DNA of 64,000 nt from Brachynemurus nebulosus (lineage: Eukaryota > Arthropoda > Insecta > Neuroptera > Myrmeleontidae), in NCBI GenBank assembly GCA_035578155.1, contig JAPWDM010000012.1, positions 10,174,501-10,238,500 on the forward strand. The letters are read 5' to 3'. The notes under the pieces are model-generated. The model saw only the letters and a program-made list of their open reading frames with translations, was not told the DNA's origin and made no database searches. The position numbers were made by a program, and so were the translations under genes. How positions within the stretch are numbered: the first letter of the stretch is position 1; the number at the start of each line of letters is the position of its first letter. Of the stretch, positions 23,835 through 34,890 are shown in pieces.

Positions 23835-24351
23835 TAACTTCAAAAATGTAAACTTTACCGCATCGATGCAGCATCATGACTTTTTTGATGGCATCATTTA
23901 GCCTTTGATTTGGCTACAGATAGACTATAGATAATATAGCAATACAGTCCTTGTATAGGTATATTATCTTTGAATTTCAACTTGAACTTACTTGAAATTG
24001 AAAATATTGAAATTATTTGAATAAAAAATATTACATACCTATTTTGAGTGCAAGATGTATTCAAATAGTTTAAACAATTTTAATGAAAGGTAAATACATT
24101 AATCTTTTTCAACAATTTGTTTTTCGGAATTATTCCTGTTGGTGTTAATACCTACATAATATGGCAAGTAGTTATAATTCTACATTATACACATTACATG
24201 CATCTTGGACACGCATCACCAAATTTCTTGATGCATTGTTTTGACGCATCAAATGCAAAAATGAACTTTTGATTTTTCGTTGTGATGCGTCTGATGCGTT
24301 TTTGAACTTTTGACTCTACCTCATGCAAGCAGTGATGCATTTTTGAAGTTA
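23835..24351. mobile_element. Small inverted-terminal element nested in 23594-25139
   Basis: TAACTTCAAAAATG at the left and CATTTTTGAAGTTA at the right are exact inverted 14-mers. Next to each end are repeated GATGCATC / GATGCGTC motifs in both orientations. No clear target duplication was found. Confidence 0.5.
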
Positions 24352-24381
24352 GCCATAATTCCAATATCTTTGCTCAAAGTT

Positions 24382-24876
24382 CCCGCATTTATCAGAAGCA
24401 AAGTTACAAGAGGGCATCTTTATTGGCCCTGATATAAGAAAAATGATGTTTGACTCTGAGTTTGAATTACATATAACTGAAAGAGAAAGACGCTTGGATT
24501 GCTTTCAAGGAAGTTGTTAACAAGTTTTTGGGTAACAAAAAAGACCCAGACTATAATATAACCACTGTATCTAATATGCTTAATCGCTTCAAGAATCTGG
24601 GATGTTTAACGAGCTTAAAGGTTCATTTTTTTAAACAGCCAGCTAGACTACTTTCTGGACAATTTAGGAGCTGTCAGTGAGGAACAAGGAGAACGTTTCC
24701 ACCAGGATATCAAGATAATGGAAAAACGCTATCCGGGACGTTGAAACACCAGGATGATGGGAGATTACTGTTGGTCCTTTCACCGAGAAAGTCAGCAAGT
24801 GACACACAGAAGAAAAAGCCACATCCGAAGCTTCAAAGAAAAGAGAGAAACAAAATATAAGCCCATGGACTCTTAA
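24382..24876 (+). pseudogene. Transposon-encoded protein, C-terminal half, frameshifted
   Basis: Using two or three frames one reads IGPDIRKMMFDSEFELHI, AFKEVVNKFLGNKKDPDY, TTVSNMLNRFKNLGC, GAVSEEQGERFHQDIKIMEK, RYPGR and MMGDYCWSFHRE, ending at TAA 24874-24876. The order matches the minus-strand remnant at 18290-18620. The amino-terminal part is missing or lost to the nested insertion. The function of the intact protein (presumably transposition) is inferred only from its position inside a terminal-inverted-repeat element. Confidence 0.6.
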
Positions 24877-25894
24877 AACCTTCATAAAATTTAGTATTAG
24901 GAATAAAAATATATTTTATGTGTTGAAATAAAGTTCTGTTTGTCTTGTACAAATTATTTTTTTTCCACTCCTATAGAATATTAGCATATTTCATTAAATC
25001 TGACATAGCCAAAATGTGACAAAACTGTGGGTGATACAAAATAATGAAATTCGAATTTGGATTTAGCACCCAAAAAAATATAAAGATCACCTCTTAACAT
25101 TAAAAAAGTTTTTTATGACCTTAATTTTGCAGGCCTGTGTTTTCTTTCATATTTTCAAAGTACAGACCTTTAAGACTAAGCCTCTAAAAGGATTTACGGC
25201 AATTCGAATTATTTACGGAGTTATGGTTATTTTTCCCTGTGTATTGTGTGTATCTTTTCAGTGTTAAATTCAAATTTTTAATATAAATTACTCGAAACTA
25301 CTTTTTTCGATACGGTTGACATGATATCTCAAGTTCTAATGCACCGATTTACTTGAAATTTGGTAAAGACCTTCTTAATACTATCAAAATTGGCCCGACG
25401 TAGGAGTTTTTGGAATTTTTTTTTTTTACTATTTTTAAAAAACTACCAAAGTTGAAAAAGGGAGGCGGAAAAAAGATTTTTTTAAATGGACGCCATTTTG
25501 TGAAAAAAATTATTTTTTCAAATCGGCTACGTCCGGCTAATTCTATATCCTTTTTTTAAAAGAATAAACTAAAATTTTATGTTTCAGATCACCAAGACAG
25601 TTGGAATCACGTCAACCAGAAGAAAGTCCCCACTTTGCCGGCCTGTACCGATTTCAATTTTGAATTTTTTTGAAATTTTTATACATTTTTATACTTTTTA
25701 AATGTCAATAAAAAACTGGTTAAAAAATGGATACTAAAAATGTTTACTGTTTTTTTCTATTACACCCGTAAAATCACCTTAAAATCGAACCTCTAGACTA
25801 GAATACCCCCTTAAATGAATATCCCATGTACTTCTAAACTTTGGTGCTACTATAGTATGCGCTCCACCAATTTTCTTAAAAGTAAGGTAAAGAC

Positions 25895-26283
25895 TAGTGA
25901 TGAGCAAAATTAGTCTTGGTCTTGCAGTTTTGTCTTCGTCTTGCATTTTTTTGCAAGACCAAGACTATAAGTATGGCTGCAAGACCAATACCAAGACTCA
26001 AGTGAGCAAGACCAAGACAAAAGCAAGAAAAAAGCAAGAGTCTTGCTAAACTATTTAAATAGTTTGAAAGTATAATTAATACCGTAAAGAGAGAAAATTC
26101 TGATTTTAGAAGGAAAAAATTCGGTGATAAAAAAATGCAAGAAAGTGCAAGATTTTTTTAGCAAGACCAAGATCAAGACCAAGACTCAAACTGCTCTAGC
26201 AAGACCAAGACCAAGATTCTTAATGCAAGAACAAGGCCAAGACTGCCAAGTCTTGGTCTTGGTCTTGCATTTGCTCATCACTA
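25895..26283. mobile_element. hAT-type MITE rich in CAAGACCAAGAC, 8-bp TSD
   Basis: TAGTGATGAGCAAA and TTTGCTCATCACTA are inverted ends. GTAAAGAC is repeated exactly at 25887-25894 and 26284-26291. Many TCTTGGTCTTG / CAAGACCAAGA motifs fill both subterminal regions. Confidence 0.85.
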
Positions 26284-28067
26284 GTAAAGACACCAATAGT
26301 TGACACAATTAAATACCTAATTAAATTTCTACATAACAGATTAAATAATTAAGTTTTTTGGTGGAGCAATTACTGATCTCAATGGAGCACTTTGGAAGCA
26401 TTTTGTGTCAAATTGACAATCCAATTTGATGACTCAATATTGTGGGACACGCTATACAATATTACTCTTTACCAGTAATTAATATTTATTAAAATATCCC
26501 TTCATTAATATAATAATTAAGGATATTATAATTTAGTGCAACGTAATTACATCATTGACTAGACTACGTCTCCGTGAGAGATTCAATTGTTAATTTATCT
26601 CTAATTCTCTACTAAAGTGAATTTCAACTTGATATGACCTTTGGCTGCCACAGTAATTTGATATATTATTTTTATACTTATATTTATGTACACTGTATCT
26701 CAAAATCGTCCACTGTCCGTTCCACAAACAAAGTTGCCGAAGATGATTCATTGGGAAAATTTAACTGTGGTGAATTATCTCTTGTAAAATAGTTTATCAA
26801 AAAAAAAAAGTGAGGTCAATATACCTTCTGGGACATGAATCACTGATTATCAAACCTAATATATGTTTCAGTAGGTCCAAAAAGGCGTCCGATTCTTGAA
26901 TACTGACATAATATATAATCATTTGAAATTTAATGTGTGTTATAATTTAAAATGGAAAATTTGAAAATAGTTATTGAAAACGTTTAAAAATAGAATTTCC
27001 GTAACCGATAATAAACTATCGACGTAATATTTAAAATAAATTAATTTTAGTATGCATTTAAAATAATATATTAATACACTTCCATTCATAAAACTAGCGA
27101 CAATCTTATAAAAATATCACTTATTAAAACACGAGAGGTTTGAATTTTTTCGAATAAATTTGGGTTTGTCTAACGAAAATTTATTACCTAGCAATTTAAC
27201 GAGAAGAACTGTCAACTAACAAAAACGCGATAGCGAAGTTGAAACGTTTTTGGGTTGACAGTTCTTCGAGTTAAATTGCTTTTAGACAAGAAATTTGAGT
27301 TGCAGAAAACACAAATTTATTAAAAAAATATATAAAACTCAAGTGTAATACGGTAAGATAATTTAACAGGCAAAATAAATATAATTCATATTATTATATT
27401 TTAATACATTGTTACTATGGTTCTGAAATCAGTTAAATATACCAATACGAATTTTCGTTTCGTTTTTATCATGTTTACCTACAGTGAAATGGACAATGAA
27501 ATGTTTTGTACCATTTTTTTCGCTGTACCTAAAAAAAATCCTTTTTTTCCATAAAAAAGTTTCATCCAAAAATACATAACTCAGAACTTGTAATAACTTA
27601 TATTCTTATGCAATGTACTAATTAAATGCCTGAAAAATCATTAAAAATTAATTTTTTCAAATAAAGTTATTATAGTTAATGTTTAATTTTCTTACTTTCT
27701 TTGACTTACATTATGCACTTTAATGGGAATTTTTTCAAAAACCGTACAAAAAAAAAATCGCATAAAAGAAGGTTTAGCTGTATAAACAAAAACTCTACAC
27801 AATTTGAAGACTATTGGTTCACTATTTAGTGACTGAAATAATGTAAAAAAAATTATACAAAAATGTTATTTTATCATTATTTTGTTCACGCTCACCAATA
27901 TAGGTATGTACTTATACTATATGTGTATATGCATCAACTATTCTGTTGGTATCAAGGCTACTGAATACATGCCAGTATGAAATGAAATAACAAACGACAT
28001 CACTCTAACTGATGTTAGCGATATTAATTCACAACTTTATATACTTACATATCCGAATAGAACAATA
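26284..28067. other. No gene; short hairpin and a dispersed repeat
   Basis: 27590-27790 resembles 50010-50195 (both carry ATGCACTTTAATGG and AAATCGCATAAAA), so it is a dispersed repeat. A hairpin lies at 27191-27279. Otherwise A/T-rich. Confidence 0.45.
27191..27279. repeat. Inverted repeat hairpin
   Basis: GAAGAACTGTCAAC and GTTGACAGTTCTTC lie inside longer arms (27191-27217, 27254-27279) bounded by GCAATTTAAC / TTAAATTGC, around a ~36-bp loop. Possibly the core of a short MITE. Confidence 0.65.
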
Positions 28068-28979
28068 TTAAGGGGAGGTTTACTCGAGAGTCCTTAAAAA
28101 TTATGTATTTTTCTAGAATTTTTTTCTCAAGAACGGAAGTAAATATCAATTTCAAATTTTGTGCACAATTTTGTGTATATATTATACATATACATAAAAA
28201 AATTTTTCAAGGAAAAATATAAAAAAGTGTCCATTTTATAGATAGTGCAGTGTGACGATCCGAAAATCCAATGCCTTGTTGGTGGACATCCTAGCGCCGG
28301 TAATAAACCACCGAAATTCAAAAACAAAAAAGATTTATAAAATATATGAAGAGTACCGGCACCTCTACCTAATAATATCAATAAATTGCTGAAAGAAAAA
28401 AAAAAATGGCGGATGTTTGAACTTTTGATTACGATTTTTGTCTTATTTTTCGCTCTTTAAAGTAAATTTAAAAATAAAAAAAAATATTGAAAGTGTATCG
28501 AACTTAGGTAGAGGTGCCGAAGAATTGAATTATATTTAAAATAAAAAATTAAAAAAAAGGATCCATCGAATAGTTTTTGAGTTATCGTGTCCACCAGTTC
28601 CAAAAATGTAGTTCGGAGATATTATAAAATATATATAAAGAAACGTATTTTCAAAATTTTATATTTAATACTGATTATTGCGTGAACTACGTTTTTTGAA
28701 TTTTTTTTTTTATAGAAAGCTGGATTCGGTTAATGTGCAAGAATCTTGTTTTTAAATTATTTTCAATAAAATCACTTTGGGAACATATTCTACACATAAT
28801 TAGCTATCAATATCGGCAAAAAAAAATTGATTTTTTTTTATCAAATCTCAAGTAAACCTTCCCTTAAATTACTTTCAGTAAAATCACTTTGGGAACATAT
28901 TCTACAAATTATTAGCTACCAATTTCTGCAAAAAAAAATCGTTTTTTTTTTAACGACTCTCAAGTAAATCTCCCCTTAA
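28068..28979. mobile_element. TTAA element with duplicated right end
   Basis: Left TTAAGGGGAGGTTTACTCGA, right TCAAGTAAATCTCCCCTTAA. The last ~110 bp are present twice in tandem (about 28755-28867 and 28868-28979), each ending in a TTAA-terminated copy of the inverted repeat. Non-coding. Confidence 0.75.
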
Positions 28980-29298
28980 TATGTGTCCCTGCACTTTTTA
29001 ATATGCAGTGTAATATATATTTATATACATAATATAATATGTGCATATGCTTCCGTATAACATAAACGAAATCTTTTAAACAGTAGACACTTCATAATAA
29101 CTCTAGTGACCAATATCACGGAGATCACTGACCCTCTATTGTCTGTATGAAATTTTAAATATAATACAATGTATAAAATGTATAGTTAACGACAATTTCG
29201 GGCCCGAGTACGAAAAAAAAAATTATTCAAAAATTTTGAATATTGATACATGATGCAGTAAAAAAGTCAATGAATTAACTTAAGATACCGGTCACTTG

Positions 29299-30732
29299 TT
29301 AAGGGTGTATTCTAGTCTAAAAATTCGAAAAAAACGATTTTTGCTTCTTTTCATATTTTCAAAGTTTAGACCTTTAAGAGTAAACCACTAAAAGGATTTA
29401 CGGAAATTCGAATTATTTTCGGAGTTATGGTGATTTTTTTCCCTGTGTACTGTGTATCTTTCCAGCGTTAAAATTAAATTTTTAATATAAATTACTCGAA
29501 ACTAGAGATGTCGATTCTCCAAAAAAAAAGATCGATTTAAATCGAAATCAAAAAAATCGATTCAAAAAAAAATCGGGTAAAAAAAATCGATTCTGTGAGA
29601 TCGATCTAAAAAAGCGAAATTTTGAAAAGTTTAATAAAATTAGCTAATAATTTTTGTTTAAGAGACTTACTTGATAGTACATAGGTAATATCGGTAATAT
29701 CGTGTAAAAACGCCTTACATTATATTTGTAAAGGCGATGAATGAGTTAACTTTTCAATTATAAAAAAAATTAGGCAATTGAATATGTAGGACGAATACCA
29801 CGAATTGAACCAAGTTTATTCAAAAATTTCAAACAAGTTGACAAAAAAATGTTTTCTAAATAAGTCGCTTTTGTGGGATAGGGATCGTCGTTTGCACAGA
29901 TAGATGGTCTCTTCCTTCCTTTTGTATTAATAGTCTGACTTATATAGAGCCATAGGAGGGGTTCGTTAATATAACGAGTAAAAAGTGACAATTAACAATA
30001 GAGTTTTTGGTGTTTCATTTTGACACATGTTTCTTTGTAGAATTACTATTAAAATGAAGTTATTTTTGGAAAAAATCGGTTATCGATCTCTTACTTTTAA
30101 TAATCGATTCATGAATCGATTCAAATGAAAAAAATCAAAAAAAGAATCGATTTTTTATTTTAAGCTTCGATTAATCGATTTTCGATTAATCAATTTAAAA
30201 TCGACATCTCTACTCGAAACTACTTTTTTCAATACGGTTGACATGATATCTCAACTTCTAATGCACCGATTTACTTGAAATTTGGTACAGGCCTTCTTAA
30301 CACTATTGGTCCAACGTAGAGGTTTTTAGAATCTTTTTTTCCAAAGTTGAAAAAAGGAGGCGAAAAAATGATTTTTCTTTTTAAATGAACGCCACTTTGT
30401 GAAAAAATTTATTTTTTTGAAATTAATTGGCTACGTTCAACTAATTCTACATCTTTGTTTATTAAAAATTCACTAAAATGTTATGTTTCAAATCACCAGG
30501 AGGGTTGGAATCACGTCAACCAGGAGACACCTTTTTTGGGGGGAGTCCCCACTTTACCGGCCTGTACCGATTTCAATTTTGAATTTTTTTTTAAATTTTT
30601 GTACTTTTCAAATATCAATAAAAAAAAAAACTGCTAAAAAATGGATACTAAAAATGTTTAGGTATTGTTTTTTTTTATTACGCCCGTAAAATCACCTCAA
30701 AATCGAGCCTCTAGACTAGAATACCCCCTTAA
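29299..30732. mobile_element. TTAA element family T, copy C
   Basis: Left TTAAGGGTGTATTCTAGTCT, right AGACTAGAATACCCCCTTAA. A hAT MITE sits inside (29503-30212). The host sequence AAGATACCGGTCACTTGTTAAG is present both before (29282-29303) and after (30734-30755) the element, longer than a simple TTAA duplication. Confidence 0.75.
29503..30212 (-). mobile_element. hAT-type MITE with ATCGATT subterminal repeats, copy 2
   Basis: TAGAGATGTCGATT and AATCGACATCTCTA are exact inverted ends, and CTCGAAAC is an exact 8-bp duplication (29495-29502, 30213-30220). Copy B of family T shows the undisturbed target. Opposite in orientation to 22380-23077, with high similarity throughout, including the frame on the minus strand at 29770-29991. 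Confidence 0.9.
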
Positions 30733-30755
30733 AAAGATACCGGTCACTTGTTAAG

Positions 30756-31241
30756 TAATATTCGACCCTGGTAGAACCTTACTGCGATAAAAATTTAATC
30801 ACAGTACAGCAATTAAAAAGACAGTAACTAAAATTAGTACTCAAAACTTCAAATTTCACTAATCGCATTTGTTTATACCTACTTAGGTATATAAAAATAA
30901 ATACAAAATACATAATTAAACTAATTAAGTTAACCTAATTAAGGCATCGTCTTTATTTGTCTTACTAAGAACAAATTTAGACGATATTTTATGTGTGAAA
31001 AGTTTATAAAATGATCATTTTAAAAGGTGCATTTTGACAATTATAAATAGAACAATGCAATTAGAAATATGTACAATTCAAAAACGAAATTCCCAGTTGA
31101 AATTTATAAGCCAAACTAATTATTTTGTCGTATTCAAAAATTAGTTTAAATGATAAATTTAAGAAAAAAATTTTTTACACTTGGAGAAAAAAATTTTGGG
31201 TTCATTTATATAACAAAATCGAAAATATTAATGATATGTAC
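30756..31241. other. Start of first intron of the Mbs gene
   Basis: A/T-rich sequence downstream (leftward) of the Mbs exon's splice donor. No second exon with ankyrin-repeat coding was recognised here or further left. The next exon is either beyond the window or too short to recognise. Confidence 0.4.
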
Positions 31242-31487
31242 CTGATGTAAAGCTGTCAAACCATCGACATTTGTGGTATTTATATCAATGCCTTTTTGTA
31301 AAAGATTCAACATTTCCTCCTTATCACCCTCATAACAAGCACCCAGAAAGGCACAACTTGACGAAAACTGAACTTTACTCGATTTTACTTTAGGCACTGC
31401 AGGTTCACGATTTGTTTCGGAATCTTCCCAACGCCGTAACTGTTCAGCTCTTTTAAAATGAGCTGAACTTCGAGTCTCTAAAGACAT
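31242..31487 (-). CDS. Mbs: Myosin phosphatase targeting subunit, first coding exon (partial)
   Basis: Codes for 82 residues from MSLETRSSAHFKRAEQLRRW to DGLTALHQ, then a donor CAG|GTACAT on the minus strand, leaving the frame in phase 0. Members of the MYPT/PPP1R12 family begin the same way: a basic helix with RAEQLRRWE-SET-REP, a PP1-docking motif of the RVxF class (here KVQF, residues 39-41 region), then the first ankyrin repeat with GADIN-type (here GIDIN) and NVDGLTALHQ. The intact protein tethers protein phosphatase 1 to myosin light chain and controls actomyosin contraction. Upstream (rightward) sequence to 31867 would hold the 5' UTR and promoter, but no sure core element is visible. 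Later exons were not found in the window. PPP1R16 is a less likely relative because of the amino-terminal motif. Confidence 0.88.
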
Positions 31488-31867
31488 TTTATATTGGAAT
31501 CACTGGTTTTTCGCGAAAAAAAACACTCACATATACACTTTTTATAACTCCATGAGAATATAATTTGAAGAAAAATTATTATTAAATGTCTATGAGAGAG
31601 GGAGCGGTTCTGTTCCAACACGCACTTCACACACGTACAAATATAAAAATAATACTGAAACAATTAAATAATCATAAGAAGCACTTTTATTAATACTTTA
31701 ACGTCAACCACATTTATTATAACAATTTCAAACGGTTCATTCTAATCGCAGCGATCTTTAATAAATGCAACTGCAGCAGATGTTGGCTCCCATCATTTCA
31801 GTCCAATTTGTACAACCTAATTTTTTCAATGTTGTCTAACCTGTTTGGAAATTGTATATTTGAATGA

Positions 31868-33140
31868 ATTATACTGGGTTTACATTTGCAATGATTTGCT
31901 GGCGCCACTTTTAAGTTTGCATGTCTGTCAAGTTTACACTACTTGCATGTCCGTTTATATATGATTAGCATAGTATATAATTTGGCAACTACTGCATAGC
32001 TCATAAATGGCTGAATTGCATAAATAATACGGGGTTTACATTTACAATAATTTGCTGGCGCCAACACAAAGTGGCGCGCCAGTAAAAGCAAAATGAATGT
32101 CTAAACACATAGAACAAATAGAACGAATACAACTATCTCTTTTCTGCAATCACTTATGGGCATTTATGTGCATCTTAGGCTGCTTAGTAGTCACTTGCTC
32201 AGTACCCGTCGCTGAGTGTAGGTCAGTCAAACAACAATGGATTTGATTGTTGTTAGCACTGTAGAACCCACACAAGTAACGTTGTGGTATCACAAATATG
32301 TATGCGAACCAGGGTCACGTGACGGCTATCACTACCTCCGATCACTCACACTAACAGAGTTTACCCCACAAATACAAAGTAAACACCGTGCACGTATACA
32401 ACATATTTTCTATCTCGTGGTTACACTGGTTCCAGTAGTATAGAGATAGGTATTTTATCTCTAGTGCTCTATGTCTAAACATCTACTGGCGTGCAAGGTA
32501 GATCAGTGCATGCACCGATGAAAAAAGTTAGCAACCTTCTAACTTTTCTGGCGCCAGTAATGGTTCATGCGCCACTAAAATTAAAACATGCAAATATAAA
32601 CTTGTATTGGCGCCAGTATTATTTTTAAAAAATAATAAATGTCAATTTTACGCGTTCATTCAAGTTTAAATGTTATTTCTAGGTATCTATTATGTTTTTT
32701 TCTCTTCTAATTCATCGTTTGCTTTAGATTTAGATACAAATGACAATTCTAAAAGCTATATATGACAGTTATTTATCCAATTCAGCCTTTTGTGACCTGC
32801 GCAGTACTTACCGAATTATATACCATGCAAATCATGTGTAAACGGATGTGCAAGTAGTGTAAACTTTACAGACATGCAAACTTAAAAGTGGCGCTAGCAA
32901 ATCATTGCCAATGTAAACCCGCTATAACTGTCATATATAGCTTTCATTCATATCTAAATGTAAAGCAAACAATGAATTAGAAGAGAAAACAACATAATAG
33001 GTACCTAAAAATGATATTCAAATCTGAATACATGCGTAAAAATAACTAATTATTTTTAAAATAATACTGGCGCCAATACAAGTTTACATTTGCATGTTTT
33101 AGTTTTAGTGGCGCATGAATCATTACTGACGCTACATATA
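31868..33140. mobile_element. Nested complex of GGCGCC-terminus elements
   Basis: Left-type ends occur at about 31868 and 32036 (GTTTACATTTGCAATGATTT and GGGGTTTACATTTACAATAA). Right-type sequences occur at about 32630, 32937 and 33135. An inverted pair 32675-32772 / 32930-33025 (around ATTCATCGTTTGCTTTA) flanks one copy. A hAT MITE (32108-32473) interrupts another. The parts match 10813-12412. No coding content. Confidence 0.55.
32108..32473. mobile_element. hAT-type MITE family H360, copy 1, 8-bp TSD TCTAAACA
   Basis: CATAGAACAAAT at the left, TGCTCTATG at the right. TCTAAACA is duplicated at 32100-32107 and 32474-32481, and the uninterrupted target sequence exists at about 12310-12345. 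Relative of 39034-39393. The 68-residue open frame inside is not kept in the relative. Confidence 0.75.
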
Positions 33141-34890
33141 TAAATCTGTCATTCGTAACTTCCAATAAGTTGCAATTTACACCGCTACTGATTTAGTCTG
33201 TTACTGTCCGTCATGAGGTTCACGTCGTAACGAGTATTATTGTTTTTTAATCAACTCGTGAAATTTAAACAGAATAAAATATGAAGTGTCGTATTTAAGT
33301 GTAAAAATTCTATTGAACAAAAAAATTCTCAAAATAAAGGGATATCTTTATTAAAATAAATAAACTTATTTTTAATTATTGGTTGTTCATCACAAATGGT
33401 CGGCCATGATAGTATATGCCATATATATGCAAGTTGCGCATCATGTTACACTCACAGAATTCAGAAACCAACTGGCTATTTCTGTACTAGTGATACCAGT
33501 GTAGACAAAAAGTCCCTTCCACTTCTCCCCATTTTGTTGTGTAGGTACACACTGTTTGTAGTGGTGTGAGTTTGATGTTTGCGTGTGTGTGAATGGTCCC
33601 ACATACAACTACATAACACCTACATGCGGACAGAGATCCATGCAGTGTAACCATTGATATAGAAGAATATGGATGGAGACTATTTCTTAAGAGAGGGACA
33701 AGATATAGTTTAATATGATATGTTAGAATGAATACGTAGATTCTTTTGAATGCACCACAAAAAATAAAAAACAAAAGAGTAAATATACACTATAACACGT
33801 GCAAATAAGCACTAAACATCCAGTCCTACAAAAAATTAAATTTAAAATAAAATTAGTAAACGTAATACACCGTAAATATAATATTTGGGCAAGTAAATAT
33901 TGTATTGATCAATAAATGCAACCATTTCTAGCGAAAATTTGTTAATTTTTCTACATTTTTCATTTAAAAAAACAGGTTTATAATAAGCGGAAAAATACCA
34001 ATTTTGACATTACACAAAGTAAAGGAAATATCGAAAAAGGAATCATTCTACGTAAATAAGGAATTCGTTTTTTAGTTAAAATATGTGATAATAACGACAA
34101 AAATTTTAAAAATATTGTAAAAAATAAAATTATGTAAAAATTAAAATATAGGTTAGATTCACCCTTCATTTCAGTAGCGTCTTATATGTAAAATTAATGA
34201 GCATATAAAAATTTAACTTCAAGATTATGTATCTTGTTTGTATTTATTTATTTATTAATAAAATGATAATTTAATAACTGTATAGTTTTATTTATGTTTC
34301 TGTCTACTTTTATCAAAAAGATATGTCTTATTAGTGATGGAAAATTATAAACCAAAACGTAATCTTTTTACAAAAATTGTTATAAATTGTCAATAATCGA
34401 TTAATTTGAGCAATTTTTGTTTTCAGTTTATGGTAATCTATAAAATTCTTTAAGCACCGTTAAAAAATACAATAATTTAGTAGACAATTAAGAATTCGAA
34501 AAATTAACTGATAAAATAGTCGAACAGCATTCTTAAGGAGTTGATTATTGAATTAAATAGAACAGATATTAAAAATAATTAATTAATTGTTTATGTTTTT
34601 ATATAGAAATCACAATTATAAAAAAATATACTAAATATATTGTTTTAAAAGCAATGGCAATGTTTTAATTAAATTAAAACCGTTACTGTATATTTACAAA
34701 ATGACGTCATTCATAATACGCACGTTTAATATTCATAATATGTTGATCAGTATTTTGGGAAATGCTCCTTCCTTTACAATATTATATACCTCTCCTTCTT
34801 CCATGAGTGTAACTAACAATGATTTCAACAATATATAACAATTGTCGTGCATTCGGTGATCGCCACCGACCGACTAAATGTCCTAAGTGG
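33141..34890. other. No gene seen
   Basis: A/T-rich with short open frames lacking domains. The part 33450-33600 has GTGGTGTGAG-type sequence reminiscent of the H360 MITE interior. Nothing else supported. Confidence 0.35.

Larger units (their letters stand above)
23594..25139 (+). mobile_element. CACAGGCC-terminus transposon, second copy
   Basis: Left end CACAGGCCAACGAC, right end (inward) CACAGGCCTGCAAAA, with TTT on both sides. Comparison with copy C of family T (29299-30732) shows this whole block is an insertion. It contains another inverted-repeat element (23835-24351) and a decayed coding region. Confidence 0.7.
23552..25814. mobile_element. TTAA element family T, copy B
   Basis: Left TTAAGGCAGCATTTTAGTCT, right AGACTAGAATACCCCCTTAA. 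The length is inflated by the 1.55-kb transposon 23594-25139, inserted 42 bp from the left end. After the insertion, sequence resumes with TTTCATATTTTCAAAGTA and parallels copy C. Confidence 0.75.
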
